From: Sphagnum compactum
Taxonomy: Eukaryota > Bryophyta > Sphagnopsida > Sphagnales
Assembly: GCA_965153455.1 (NCBI GenBank)
Contig: OZ234497.1
Span: 248,001-312,000 of the forward strand
DNA length: 64,000 bases
Direction: 5' to 3'
Both the position numbers and the translations under genes were made by a program. Of this stretch, positions 50,195 to 62,000 are shown one piece after another. How positions within the stretch are numbered: the first letter of the stretch is position 1; each line of letters begins with the position of its first letter. The notes beneath the pieces were generated by a model, which worked only from the letters and a program-made list of their open reading frames with translations, ran no database searches and was not told the DNA's origin.

Positions 50195-52161
50195 AATACA
50201 AGTGAATATCTATCCTATATACCTTACTTACATGGGGTGATAAACTGTTATTCTACCCTTTTAGCTACCTTACCTGGCTGGAAATTCTTACTAATTACAT
50301 ATTGGATTGGCAACTTTTTCTTCTACCCTAATCATTATACCCATAAGTAATTATATATCTTGTATATTACCTGGGTAGTAATGCTTCACCATTATTCTTT
50401 CGATTACTTTATTTGAATGGTAAAATTTTTTGAGACTTGTTGTAACTTGACTTAGCTGATTTGTGTATATGGTCGGCCTTAATCCAGGGGAACGCAACTG
50501 GTTTGAGGTAATGTAAAATAAGGGCGTATGCCAAAAATCATCCTATAGCATATATGCATGCAATTATGATGGACTTGTTCAAATTGTATCACTTAATGAG
50601 GAACTTTTCTTTTGATAATTTATTTCCATTCACCTTGCTTCTTCTAGAAGCACTTACAACCGTATTGGGCCAATACTAGTTTTCTCCTTTTAAATCACAA
50701 TATAATCAATAATCCTTAAAAAAGACCCAAAGGAAAACAAATCAATGATTCCGTCAATCCAAGAAGAATTCGAAAAATGATTTGTTGAATATGTGAATTG
50801 TATGCTTATGTGAACATGGTCACCGTATCTCCTATTATTGGCATCTTAGAAATATTGAGTCAACCTCATCAACTTATAATTTTCACCAATTTATAGAATC
50901 TAGATGCATTGGTCGATACTTATAAATTTTTTTTAATATGGTGGAAGTTTGAGTGGAGGTTCGGAAGCTATTTTATAGCTATCATTATTGGCACAAAGTT
51001 CAATGAAGACATTACCATCCTATGCAGGTATGCCCAATACCAGGACCAGACCGATATGTTCAAAAGTCGGTGGAGAGGGTATATACAGGATAGGTAGGAA
51101 GGATATGCCAAGGCAAATTGACCCCACATTGGGATCATGGTAAAACCCCAAAACCCATTTAAATTGCTCAATTGGCCCTGGCTGGAAGAATAGGTTACCA
51201 AGGTAAACTCATCCAGAACCGAGTCATAATGGGTTAGACACACACTGGTGGATACTGGGTGTGCACTAGCAGTCTTTGTTTTGCATTCCAACAAGTACCA
51301 CATTAAGTGACCCAAGACTCTAGTCAACAAATTGTCATCATAAAATATGTCAAGTGGTGTCACTTAAGTTTAGAAACCTCGAATAGGTTAATGCCGATGT
51401 CACTTGTTGACCTACCATACTATTGCCAAACGAGGATTCAACATTCCCCAAACCAAAAATGATCAAGAGTTTGACTCAAAGACGTCAATCCCCTACAAAT
51501 TTGTTACATGTGGGGATGATTTATATCCCCCCATTTGCCTTTGGTCTCACTATTTTATGACTGTTAATTGCTGTAACATGGTTTAAAAAGTTGATGAAAA
51601 TATAACTCACTTTAGAACGAACATTAATTGAGAAGATGTGTAGTTTGTAAATCAAAATTATTTAGTAATCAGGGAATATCTCTATTTAAGTGTCATATTG
51701 TAGATTTGACAATTACTGGTAGATTGGTGCCAAGATTCAACATAAGAGATTTCAAATCATATCTTTTTAATGTGTCATTTCAGGTAAATTTATAAATATC
51801 ACTTTGTTATAGACAAATGAATATGAATTTCACTTTTGTTCACATGATAATGTGAAACACGCTTGCATCAAGATGCAACGAACGATGGATGCAAGAGTGG
51901 ATCCATTAGCTCCAATCAAATCCCGTCACTCGTGTGGGAGTAAATTGAAATCATTTGCTGGAGGTGGGACTGGTGATTTTCTGATTCTTAAATATTAGCT
52001 ACATCTGGTCAAATCTACCTCATCATCATCAACATGGGGGGGGATCTATCCGCAAGCAAGACGCAGAGATGCCCCACCATTGCTGTTGGATCCAGATAAG
52101 AGCAAAAAATGAGTTCTCCATGAGTAACACTGAAGACTAAAAAGGGACATTTGTATAATCA
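50195..52161. other. AT-rich spacer, no gene recognised
   Basis: Around 51030-51150 the sequence (ATACCAGGACCAGACC..., TTCAAAAGT..., AAACCCCAAA) resembles the locus near 28110-28190, suggesting one dispersed repeat family. No gene is seen. Confidence 0.45.
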
Positions 52162-52330
52162 TAAAATCAAAGCTCCATCATCAGCAGCAAATTCAGGCTG
52201 GACCATCATTAGTTGCAAAATCAAAGCTCCATCATCATCATCAGCAATATCAAAACTCCATCATCATCATCAGCACTATCAAAGTGTCATCATCATCAGC
52301 AGAATTCCAAGCAGCATCGTCATCTTCATC
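52162..52330. repeat. Imperfect (TCA)-rich tandem repeat
   Basis: Units of about 34-55 bp containing ATCAAAGCTCCATCATCATC recur four times and grade into plain TCA repeats. Plus frames read as Ser-rich or His/Gln-rich peptides, ending near a GCACAG/GTTTGT sequence that resembles a splice donor. No flanking exon supports a gene. Confidence 0.65.
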
Positions 52331-55094
52331 AGCTAGTTTACAAAATGGTGGCGCATCTGCACAGGTTTGTTCTTTGTTGAAGAGATCCTGGGGTCCAATC
52401 AAGGGTGTTAAGTACGCCACTATATATATTAGGCAGTTCCTTCTTTCACGGCAAACCCCCTTACTCCTAAACCATCTCAGAGGTTGACCATCAAAACATG
52501 TTATTGTTTAAGAAGGGTTCTGAGGACTGGGTTGGCTTCATTTCACAAGAGGAAAATAGAAAGCAATTCCAATTTACAGATGTGCAATCTCAGTCTAGCC
52601 TCTACTCTTCAGAACCAAGCCTTTTCACCAAGTGTTATACTGGATATGTAGTGTAGAAAGCTAGGAACCTAAAGCGCAAAAGTTGTCTTCTGATCAAATT
52701 TTGGAGGGGCCTCTTGATGGGAAAAAAGATTGAAAATAAAAGACACTAAGAAGAGAAAGAGGCAACAACCTAGAGGTTGAAATTTCATTGTTCTGTACTT
52801 GGAAAATGAACTCCAGACTTTGGAAAAGATCTCAGTTTCAACACAGTCTTCATCTAAATCAACAAAAGTTTGGTTCTACATTCAAGGAACCTTGAAATTA
52901 ATTTATCTCTGCGTCCCTGAATAGTGCATTTGTGAACTCTGCATTTTGTTGACATGCACAGAGCTGTAGGATTGATTTATGAATGTGCCCCTCACAAAAT
53001 TTGTACATAGTTCTAGAAGGTGTGACTTGTGTGTAAGATGACAAATTTTCCTCAGGCATGGTCTGTTTTTCTTAATATCCTACTGTGCTATTTAGTACCC
53101 GTCCTCTTGCCTACAGAAAGCAGCAATTGGAAGTGAAAGCATTTTATCACAAACTTTCAATTTCCACATGTTCCCTACATGATAAAATGTACAGGAATTC
53201 ACTCTAGAAGATTGTGAAAGTGCCATGGGTTTATTAATTTATTTTTGGGTATCACAAAAAAAAATTCTGCCTTTGCTTTACATCAGGTAATGCCTGAGGA
53301 GCAGAGTATTAACCTGCACAAAATGTACAGGAATTTCCCTCTAGAAGATTGTGAAAGTGCCATGAAGACATGGGGCTAGGTAGGAGAGAGAAAACCTAAT
53401 TATTTAGGTTGACCAATCTCTGGTCGTGCAGCAAAGACCCCTTAGTCAGTCTTTCAATATCTCAGAGTGTACCTGAAAAGAGATAGGAACCACTGTAGTC
53501 CAAAGTCAAAAGTCTTTACATGTCTCCATCTGGCACTTTAGACCCATCAGCTGGTCTCATAGAAGAACACTGTAGAGTTGGAATCCCTGAACTTGCTCTC
53601 TCCTTTTGTTTGCAGCCGGGAAGAATCCATTCTGAATTTCCAGAAATTTCTCCATCAAGCTTCTCAGAGCCTGGCTAGATAGAGTTCAAGGAAGTGTAGT
53701 AGCTCCAAGATGCAGAGGATCATTACCATGTCAGTGGGGAACATAAACCATAAAGCCACAGCTTCCTTGATTGAACAACTAAGTGGCAACATGTTCGAAA
53801 TCTACACAGATGACAGTAGGTTTTTGTTGCTTCGCATAACAGAAAATCCTAAGACCAAAGAAACCTCATGCCAAAAGAAAGGTGCAGATCAAGATCAAGT
53901 ATATAGAAGGATTAGCAAACCAAAGATTTGACATGTCTGGAATCTGTGCAAGCAAGGAATATGCAAAACACAAAAATGCCAATTCCTGCACCTCGTCTTC
54001 AAGCTTCCAATTGCAAGCTAAAAGATTCATGCCAGATTGTGACAAGATATGAAAATCCATCGCATCATGTGTTGAACCCTTCTTAATGTAACACTGTGTG
54101 TAACAGAATTGCTCGTGTCATTTCTGATATATGTTTTTGTAAAAGGGATGCTGTCCTTTCAACCTACATTAGAGGAAGACCACCATCATCTGCAGTTCAT
54201 GCATACCAGCTTCATTAACATTGCCACTGAGACTGACGATCACAGCTCTGATGACACTTTACATTTTGTTGGAGCTGTTGGAGCATGCTGGTCACAGCAA
54301 GCAAGCCATCTGAGGGTAAAAAGACAACTGGAGAAATACATGAACACATCCTTTGTTGATGTCTGTGGCCATCATTCTCTGAGCCAGATGAAGTGCCAGA
54401 ACTCTTCTCTCTATTGCAGAATGTCAACTCTACTGTGATTTCTGGAACCAGATTGAACAATGTACAAAAGTGAACTGATGACTGACCAGAGTGGATCTCA
54501 AGTGACTTGACATGAAGGGGAAGACCTGCACAAAGGAACTGTATAATGGAATTTTAATCAGATGGGAGATGGATGCTACAATGCTTTGTGATGATCTCAC
54601 AACTTTGCAGCCTCTGGCATCGCACATAAAACCGCCACAGCAAACAAGTTCAGCCACTTGGACATCAGTCCACATAGCTTGCATTTTGTCAGAAAAATCC
54701 ATGTCTACTGCATAGTCCCAATCAATTACAGATGTGCAGCACATGGATTACAATGTAACTACTGGTGTTGGTGAAACCTGATATGCCCTCACTTTGATGA
54801 AAGAAGAGGTGAACATATCTATGAAATTGCAGAGAAATCTACACAACAACAATTGGACAGTAACATGACAAAGAACACAAGAACAAGATGAAAGATGCAA
54901 CCAAACATGATTGAATACCTTCAGGACTATGGTTGCAAAACTCCAATCTTAACATGACCTCAATCTTGCATCCTCTAGAAGCTCATCATGATGTTATAGC
55001 TCGAATAATCATGTCCAAATCCTTTCAACTTGCGAGAAAGGAGTAGATGCAAAGGAGTTGTGGATGCAAAATCGCAGCAGCGAGGAAGTTTTAC
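52331..55094. other. Region with possible exons on the minus strand, unresolved
   Basis: Frames of 65-110 codons occur on both strands, for example 54430-54744 (-) and 54109-54438 (+). I could not chain any of them through phase-matched splice sites or match them to a family. Part of an unidentified minus-strand gene continuing from 55095-55413 may lie here. Confidence 0.35.
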
Positions 55095-55413
55095 CTTCAG
55101 GAACAGTGTCGGGAGCAGGCCAGTCCACAGGCTTCATCAACGCCAGAAGCTCCCCTTCTGTTGCGTTATCAAAACTCGGGCTGCTCGACGGTTTTTGGTA
55201 TTTCTTCTTCTTCTTCTTCTTCTTCTTCTTCTTCTTCAGGGGGGTCTCAGAAAGATCCCCGGGCAAGAAAAGAAACAAGTCTGTTGCGCCTTTCCGGATC
55301 CTGATATAGTGCAATACTTGCTCAATTACCCTGCTGCTCCAACTTCGGTTACTGCCCTCATCTGGCACATCCGCGCTTTCCTCCCACCAGACTGACGAAG
55401 ATGAAGAAGTCCC
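55095..55413 (-). CDS. Exon-like segments of an unidentified gene
   Basis: One 84-nt segment (55413-55330) lies between an acceptor TATTTTAG and the donor GTAATT. It encodes 28 residues that are Ser- and acid-rich (VWWEESADVPDEG). A second ends at donor GTAAAA (55095). It reads through a run of 12 Lys from a TTC repeat and then ATEGELLALMKPVDWPAPD. The acceptor of the second segment is unclear. The amino-acid choice looks like real protein, but I do not recognise the family and have no start or stop codon. It may be one gene continuing to lower coordinates. Confidence 0.3.
55202..55237. repeat. (TTC)12 microsatellite
   Basis: Twelve TTC triplets are present. On the minus strand they read as a poly-Lys run inside the exon-like segment listed above. 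If that exon is real, length changes would alter the protein without a frameshift. Confidence 0.93.
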
Positions 55414-55792
55414 CTAAAATACGTCCTCCTCCGATGGACTCCTATAGGATTAGTACTCATGCAACCCATCCGCAATCCTTGTCCCGCAATCAATTGGAAT
55501 TCTCCTCTTGTCGATCCTCTTCGATTGTACTGGTGATTTGCAAAAGCAATCAATTGATTTTTTCCCTCTTTTGAATCCTCTTCTCCTGTACTCATGATTT
55601 GCAGAAGCAATCCAAAAACCAGGAAGAGAGTTAGCTGGTGCAAGAACAAAGCCACCCATCTGCAATTCAGAAGCCTAAATCCCACAAGAATCATAAGAGG
55701 AGAGATCCTAGGCACGAGTTATCAATAGAGGCTGCATTGCTGTCATGCGGTCCTCTCTTGCAACCTGCGGTGCTCTCGCATTTATAAGCTTG

Positions 55793-56087
55793 TTAATCAG
55801 TGGGGATTGCAGCTGCAAGATCAGTCGGTCTGTAAATCCTTCCTGCAAAAAAAATTGCTAAACTGAATCTCCACACAAGTTATTACAAGCTAATTAAGAA
55901 AGATATTTCAGCCATGCACGGCACCATTGCAGAAACATGAAGAATTGAAGAGAAAGGTGATGGAAAGACAGTTTGGGTATTCTGTTTTCGTGGATTCTCT
56001 GACCACGTTGTCTTACCAGGTATTGTGCATGGATCTTTCTCCTTGTAGGTACCAATCATCACAGCATCTTGTTTACTCCCTTCAGGT
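55793..56087 (-). CDS. Last two exons of an unidentified small gene
   Basis: Exons 56087-56017 and 55842-55793 have a clean acceptor (TTTGCACAG), donor (GTAAGA) and second acceptor (TTTTTGCAG), and their phases match. They encode PEGSKQDAVMIGTYKEKDPC then TIPGRIYRPTDLAAAIPTD and TAA. The second exon contains no GT before the stop, so it ends there. Upstream exons should lie between 56088 and the ACR gene, but none joins in the needed phase. One candidate (56282-56325) encodes a hydrophobic segment but ends in the wrong phase. The family is not recognised. It could also be an alternative 3' end of another transcript. Confidence 0.4.
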
Positions 56088-57434
56088 CTGTGCAAAGAAG
56101 TGGAACTGGAAGGAGAAAACTGGTCATATCCAATTCACAAACTGAAGAGTAACACATGATGGAAGAGGTAACAGATACAAACCCCAAACACAAATGCCCA
56201 TATAATCCAAACTAGGTATTGAAGTGAAGCTTGACCTGCAGATAAAGAATCATGGGAATGAGGGCTTCTGATAATCAAGCTGGCCCTTATGACAGTTCTC
56301 TTAGCCAGATACAAGAGAAGCCATCTGCATAACAAAACAAGAGATTCTCTCTTCTCTTTACATTTTCCATATTAATGCAGAAGCATGTTACATCTTGGTG
56401 CAGACCATGATGCCAAATTATAGATTTTGTTCAGGAGATAATGAGAGAAGAAAAAACTGAATTCCACCACAGAACTTTGTTGTAGCATTACAGAACCCAC
56501 AACAAGACCATGCCAGAACAAAGGCAGGAAAGACCCTCATGCAAACCAACCACAGGCTGTTGAAATTGAGGTTCGCAAAAACAACAAAATTCACCAAATC
56601 AAAAGTCAGAAAGGACATTTAAGAAAACCAACCGGGAAATGAGCATTAGCTGCTGAGAACAAAAGCTGTTTCAAATGACAGCAAAACCAAACAAAGAAAG
56701 GGACGAAGGTGAAAGCGCTTCTTCACCATTCACAAATTGCAATCATATCTTGATCTAAGTAAACCCAGATGGGCAATTTTTTTTAAGTACACAATGTACA
56801 TCTTCAGTCGTAAGACTGGTTGAGTCACATTTTGAACAGTACATCCATAACTTTGTAAGGGCAACCATAGTTGCCTCCATATCTACAACTCGATAACCTA
56901 CAAAAGTTCAGAAGTGTGCCCTTTAGTTAAAATGAACACATGAAGGGAGAAATGTCAATCACGTTCTTCCTTTGAAATATACAAGGCCCTTAAGGGGCAG
57001 GCGGTCTCCTCTTTATCTGTTGGAGTTTTTCAGGTGTTGAAGGATCTTGAATACACCATTCTTTGGATTAAGCTTTCCTGGTTGCTCTATGTAGTCATTG
57101 ATGGTTGAGTCCAAATTGAACAGTTAGAAGAAGTGCAGGTGAAAGAGAAGCACCTTTTTGTGGCAGTGACCACTTTTGGTGTAACATGCTAGCAAAAGTT
57201 GCTCATGATGCAGTCATGGATTTGAAGATTGTCATGAAAGTTGTTGCTCTGATGCAGAGGCCAGTTCTTGAGACACAAGTACTTGCAATGTGGAATTTGT
57301 TGAGAGGATGTAGAAGACATATGAACAAGTTCACCAATATACATCAGTCAAGGTTTCTCATCTTCGTAGGAACTATCCAGTCCATGTCAGATGAGCTTTT
57401 TGAAGAGAAGGCAAGCATGGACATAATAAGAATT
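56088..57434. other. 3' flank of the ACR gene, possible small exons
   Basis: This should hold the 3' untranslated region of the minus-strand ACR gene. A minus-strand patch near 56820-56900 has an acceptor-like TTTTGTAG and a short frame, RYGGNYGCPYKVMDVLF, before a stop. Its significance is unclear. Confidence 0.35.
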
Positions 57435-60268
57435 TTATGCCACTGTAGACATCTTCCAGCCTGTTGTAAGCCCTTGGAAGAAGCGCTCAGAAGACTTCAA
57501 AAAGCTGCTCAAAGGAGAAGAGGCTTGCTCTTTAACTTGAGGAGATTCAGAAATTGAAGACGTCTCTTTGACTCCAAGAATTGGGTAGTTGCGCCTTATT
57601 CTCTCCACGGTCTTGTCTACAGGGTTGCCTGAAGGATCTGTAACATAAAAAACATTGATCGCTTTGTCACCTTGTGTGGATACATCAGCTCTGGTCACTG
57701 ATAAACCATTCTCCAAGAAGATCCTTGTCATGTCTGACAAAAGCCCCACTCTGTCACCAGTGCAAAGCTCCAGCCTTAAGCCCTGCACAGAGAGAGAGAA
57801 ATAGCACACCATAAAAATTGTGACACCAAAATTGGCAACTACAACTCAAGTGAGAAGTTGCAAAAGAGTCATCAAGATGTGAAATGTTCGCAGCAGTTCC
57901 CATGGAAGACTTTGGAAATCAACTGCATCATCAAGTACTTGCCAACAAGATTAAAAGCCAAAGAGTTTGATCATGGTTGCAAAAGTCTTGGCAATTTCAA
58001 CAATTGTTGTAGACAATATGAAGGTACTCCAACAAAAGCATGAACACTCTTTTTGTGTTAGCGTCAATCTCTTTTTTATCTGTTTTCTTTTGGCAACCTC
58101 TGGCAAACACATCCAAAAGAAAAACAAAGTGACTGATTAGACTCTGAAAACCTATGTGAAATAATTTGTACCTTACACGAAAGTGAATATTGCATTTAAG
58201 GGTTCAATTCACCTGATGCTAATGTTCACTCACAGATTCACTACAGCAAAACTAACAATGAGAAAACACATGGATGATGCCTTGGCACTTCTGTTGATAT
58301 ATCTTTCATGATTCAGTAACAACATACCTTTGAGGACCTGCGCTCAATTGCTGCCTCCAAGCACTTCTTCACTTGTTCTTCTGCACCTGGACTCAGGGTT
58401 TGACCATCCATTTGGCGAATATGAAACTCCTGGAAATTGCCACAATTTCACCTTTAAAAACTGATATCGCATCATTGGCACTGCTTTTCCCTCAAAATGC
58501 TTCTAAGTTTTCATTACGAGTGAACTAGTTTGGAACAATACTTCACTTGCTTATCAAGATGAAGTCAAGGAGGTATTCACAGTTTATAATGTTGATCTGT
58601 GACCTATTTTGATACTTTGTTCTTTGTTGAGATTTGCATCAATACTACATTCTTTTGTTCTCATAATTAACCATGGAAGAAGAAAAGTGGGAGCATCAGA
58701 AATACCTGGAGTGCCAATGGACCAAAAGGATCCACAGTTGCAGTTGCATGGAAGACATCATACTGCATATCAGTCAAGGTGCAAACAGTGTCAAAAAGAA
58801 GCTTTGGGCGGTCTTTACACTGGACATTTATGATGGAGTAACCCCTTTCACAGGAGCTTTGAACTGTGATTGTTGGCTTGTCCACTTTCCCACCCATGGA
58901 CTTGGACCTCTCAAACTTCTCACTAGCTTCATAATCTTTGTCAGCAAACATGAGCTGATGCAAACGTCTCTCAGGATGTGTGACACCGTCAGCAGCCACA
59001 TTTGTTCGTGCAACTCTTCTCTCATCATTGTCACCTTTCATTACAAGCCGGAGCCTCTCTTTGATGCCCACCAGCTTCCTCACATTGCACAGGGGGCCTG
59101 AAGTATCCTCATCTGTAATGTAAATCATGCATGCACACCTTCGGTTGTGTGTCCAAACTTCTGCCGCATGAACTCTGCAATCCATGGAGGTGAGGACTGC
59201 AGAAACCTCAGAAAGAAGCCCAGGTCTATCTGTCCCTGTAAGTTCTATGATGGTGTGTTCTGCAATAGATTTTGCTCCCACAAACTTCCCCGCACATCCT
59301 GGAAACTCTGCTGAGACTTTGTTCTTCCTTGTTACCAAAGCCTGAAACCCCAAAAAAACAAGAAGCTCAATTAGAGTATACATCTTTGCAACAGTCAAAT
59401 CCAATCCTTCAAACTCTACAAGGAATTCACATATGAAAACTTGACTACCTTTTCAATGTTATCCAAGACATCTCCTTCCTGAATTTTGTTCCCTTGCTGG
59501 TCTGTAACATGGAACACTGCGTGCAAAAAATCAGACATGTCAGGTTCAAAATCAGTCATCAGAAGGGAAAAATCATGCAAGAAACACAAGAAGCAGATGT
59601 TAGTTCCAAACAAGAAAGCTGAATGATCAGAATATATCTGGTTTCAGAACTGTAAACTGAAAGAATTGCAAAACATAGGAAGATTTGTATTCTCACCATC
59701 CATGAACCATCCACCATCAGATGCAATGTATGCCTTTGAGATATTCAGGTCAAGATCTGTCAACACTTGAACAACTTCAAGCAGAATCCCATGCGTGTTT
59801 GCACTGTTCACCTGAATGATAGAATCAAGTGATTCGGTTACACCTCACATGGTGAACTATTTGATTCATCTAGGCCTTCAATAGTACACAACAAATCTCT
59901 GGATTGTCGCAAAAAATCTTGTACAGAGATAGTACCTTCACAAGTGTTGCATCCTCATTAGAGTCATTGTCAATTATTACCCTGCAAAAAGTGAGAAACG
60001 TGAGGTGTATTCCAAGACATGAAAAACATTGAAGGTGAATGTCAGATGCATTATCATGCACACTATCTATTCTTGAAAAGTTTTTCTTGCTGTGAAGACG
60101 CAAGGAATGGCGAGGCAAGGAAGGAAAGAAGAGACAGAGAAGATAGAAAGCCTCCAAACTAATTGTGATTTTGCATTCTTACCGAGGTGGGTTAATTCGT
60201 GAGCTCAATGTTTCATACTCTGGATCAAAGTAAGGCCAGCTTGGAACAGCCATGGGCAGGACAAACAT
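57435..60268 (-). CDS. ACR-type protein with four ACT domains
   Basis: Plant ACR proteins are stand-alone ACT-repeat proteins thought to sense amino acids; they have no catalytic domain. Seven exons join in frame: 60268-60183, 59981-59936, 59811-59697, 59516-59449, 59341-58706, 58429-58328 and 57782-57435. They total 1401 nt, or 466 aa, close to the family's 420-480. The four ACT domains begin at about residues 41 (TLVKVNSANTHGILLEV), 135 (TIIELTGTDRPGLLSEV), 273 (YSIINVQCKDRPKLLFD) and 352 (GLRLELCTGDRVGLLSD). The motifs RRLHQLMFADKDYE and YIASDGGWFMDVFHVTD are characteristic of ACR4/ACR8-like members. The chosen ATG opens the usual FDPEYETLSSRINPP start. An acceptor just upstream (TTTTGTAG, exon from 60279) implies a leader intron. 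All introns are GT-AG. The gene looks intact. Confidence 0.95.
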
Positions 60269-62000
60269 ATCTTGAACACCTACAAAAAAGAAACTTTGAG
60301 TGACTTCAAATGCTACATAGCCAACTCATAAGCTTGTCTCCAACATCTAATGTGGGCGGTTTCTCAAGAAATTTACAGTCCCTTGTGACTCCTCTGCAAG
60401 AAAGTACAGTCATGGAGCAAAAGCAAGAACAGAAATCATGGCATAAAACAAAAGGTATGGTTAAGAAATAAATCTATAGCAAAATCTCCTTATGATATCT
60501 CCTTACAGGCCTCAGTGAAGTACACAGAACCAAAAGCTTGAAATAACAAAAAAGAATGGTGGCAAGGAATATTAACAAAACTGGTCTTACATGAGAGGAA
60601 TCATGGGAAAAAGAGTAAAGCACCTACACAACAAAACAAGACTTTCTGTTCTTTATGTCTGTATATTGATGCACAACATCTGACTGTGAATCACACTATG
60701 AATTTTTTTTATTCAAGAGATAAACAGAGAACTTTCATGCCTGAATTTGACTGTCTCAAGGAGGCCAGCTATCACTACCACCACATCATTATTCTCACAT
60801 AAGATTTGCAGCTAAATTGCACCAAACAAAGTGGCATCTTCTTCCTGACAGGTAGTTACAAGCAGTGCAAATCATCAAGATTTTGGAAGCATATTGGCAG
60901 CACACTGAAGGCAGGAGTACATGTCAAGAAAGAACACTAGAGTTTGTTCCGAAGCAAATAGATGAGACAAAGATGGGTCAACCAAGGTCCCCAAAGAAGC
61001 TGGGAGATCTACCTACCATTCAAACCAAACTTCACCTTGATTGACAGCTTAAGACAACCTTGTGTAACACATGTATCTCTTAACAATTCTATACAACCAT
61101 CCACACAGCGAAGTTCCTACAGTGGTAACCTAGATGTCGACGAGGTACCCACGCAGTATAATAGACTTCAAAACATGACGAGATTTCTCCAGTGATCAGC
61201 TCCAAGATAAAACACCTTTTTATGTTGTTCAATGAAGCTCCTGAGAGCCCATCACAACTTGTCTGTTCGTCACGAAGCTCCTCTCTCTCTCTCTCTCTCG
61301 CTCTCTCTCTCAAATAGACAAATCCCGAACAAAATTTACCAACAAGTTGTAGGTACCTTCTGTTCACGATTGGTTTGCACACCGTCCAAAAGTGTTCCCC
61401 GACCCGCACCACAACAGCAACCAACGACAATTGCTTGCTGCAAGACTCTCTACAAAAATTCTCCTCCAAATTCTTCAACTACTATTACTGCTCACAAAAA
61501 AATCCCAAACCTCAACTCACTAAAATTCTCACATCCCAACCCCTACTTTTCATACCCAAAACCCCCATCCCCTCTTCTTCAGCTTCCTTTCGTTGTAGCA
61601 ACATAAAACACACACAACTCGCAAATTCTCGAGTTCAAATAGACGCAACTTTCAACCAAGAGGGGGAAAAAAAAAAAAAAAAAGCACAAAGCACACGCAA
61701 ACACAACTCACACACAGGTTGAAAACTTTTGTCTTTTCAAAATCCAAGTAAAGCTTTCAACAAAGAACCATTAGACACACACACACTTACAAATCTGCGC
61801 GACGTCACAAAAAGCAAAACGGGACTCTTGTTGACGCCGAAGAAACTCTTCCGGGATTCACAGAAGCACAAAAGAGCCACCACCACGATTGCGGAGAATC
61901 GACAAGAGATTCACTCACTCGGACGAAGAATCGAACGGACGGAGAAAGACCACGCCTTGAGCACCCACATCAACCATATGAGAAAGGTCTAAAAGGAAGT
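60269..62000 (-). promoter_or_regulatory. Leader intron and promoter of the ACR gene
   Basis: The exon carrying the ACR ATG begins at 60279, after an acceptor, so the leader is spliced. Plausible donors on the minus strand lie near 61345 and 61355. A CT/GA microsatellite (61279-61311) and CA-rich or A-rich tracts (61662-61681) lie around the presumed first leader exon. No TATA box can be placed with confidence. Confidence 0.45.
61279..61311. repeat. (CT)n microsatellite near the ACR leader
   Basis: About 16 CT units with one interruption. It would be a GA tract in the ACR pre-mRNA or promoter. Confidence 0.92.

Noticed and set aside
54109-54744. Overlapping ORFs of about 105 codons on both strands
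   Set aside because: Both strands are open in the same place and neither chains to other exons by phase, so neither can be supported.
58673-59101. 142-codon plus-strand ORF
   Set aside because: Antisense to the large ACR exon.
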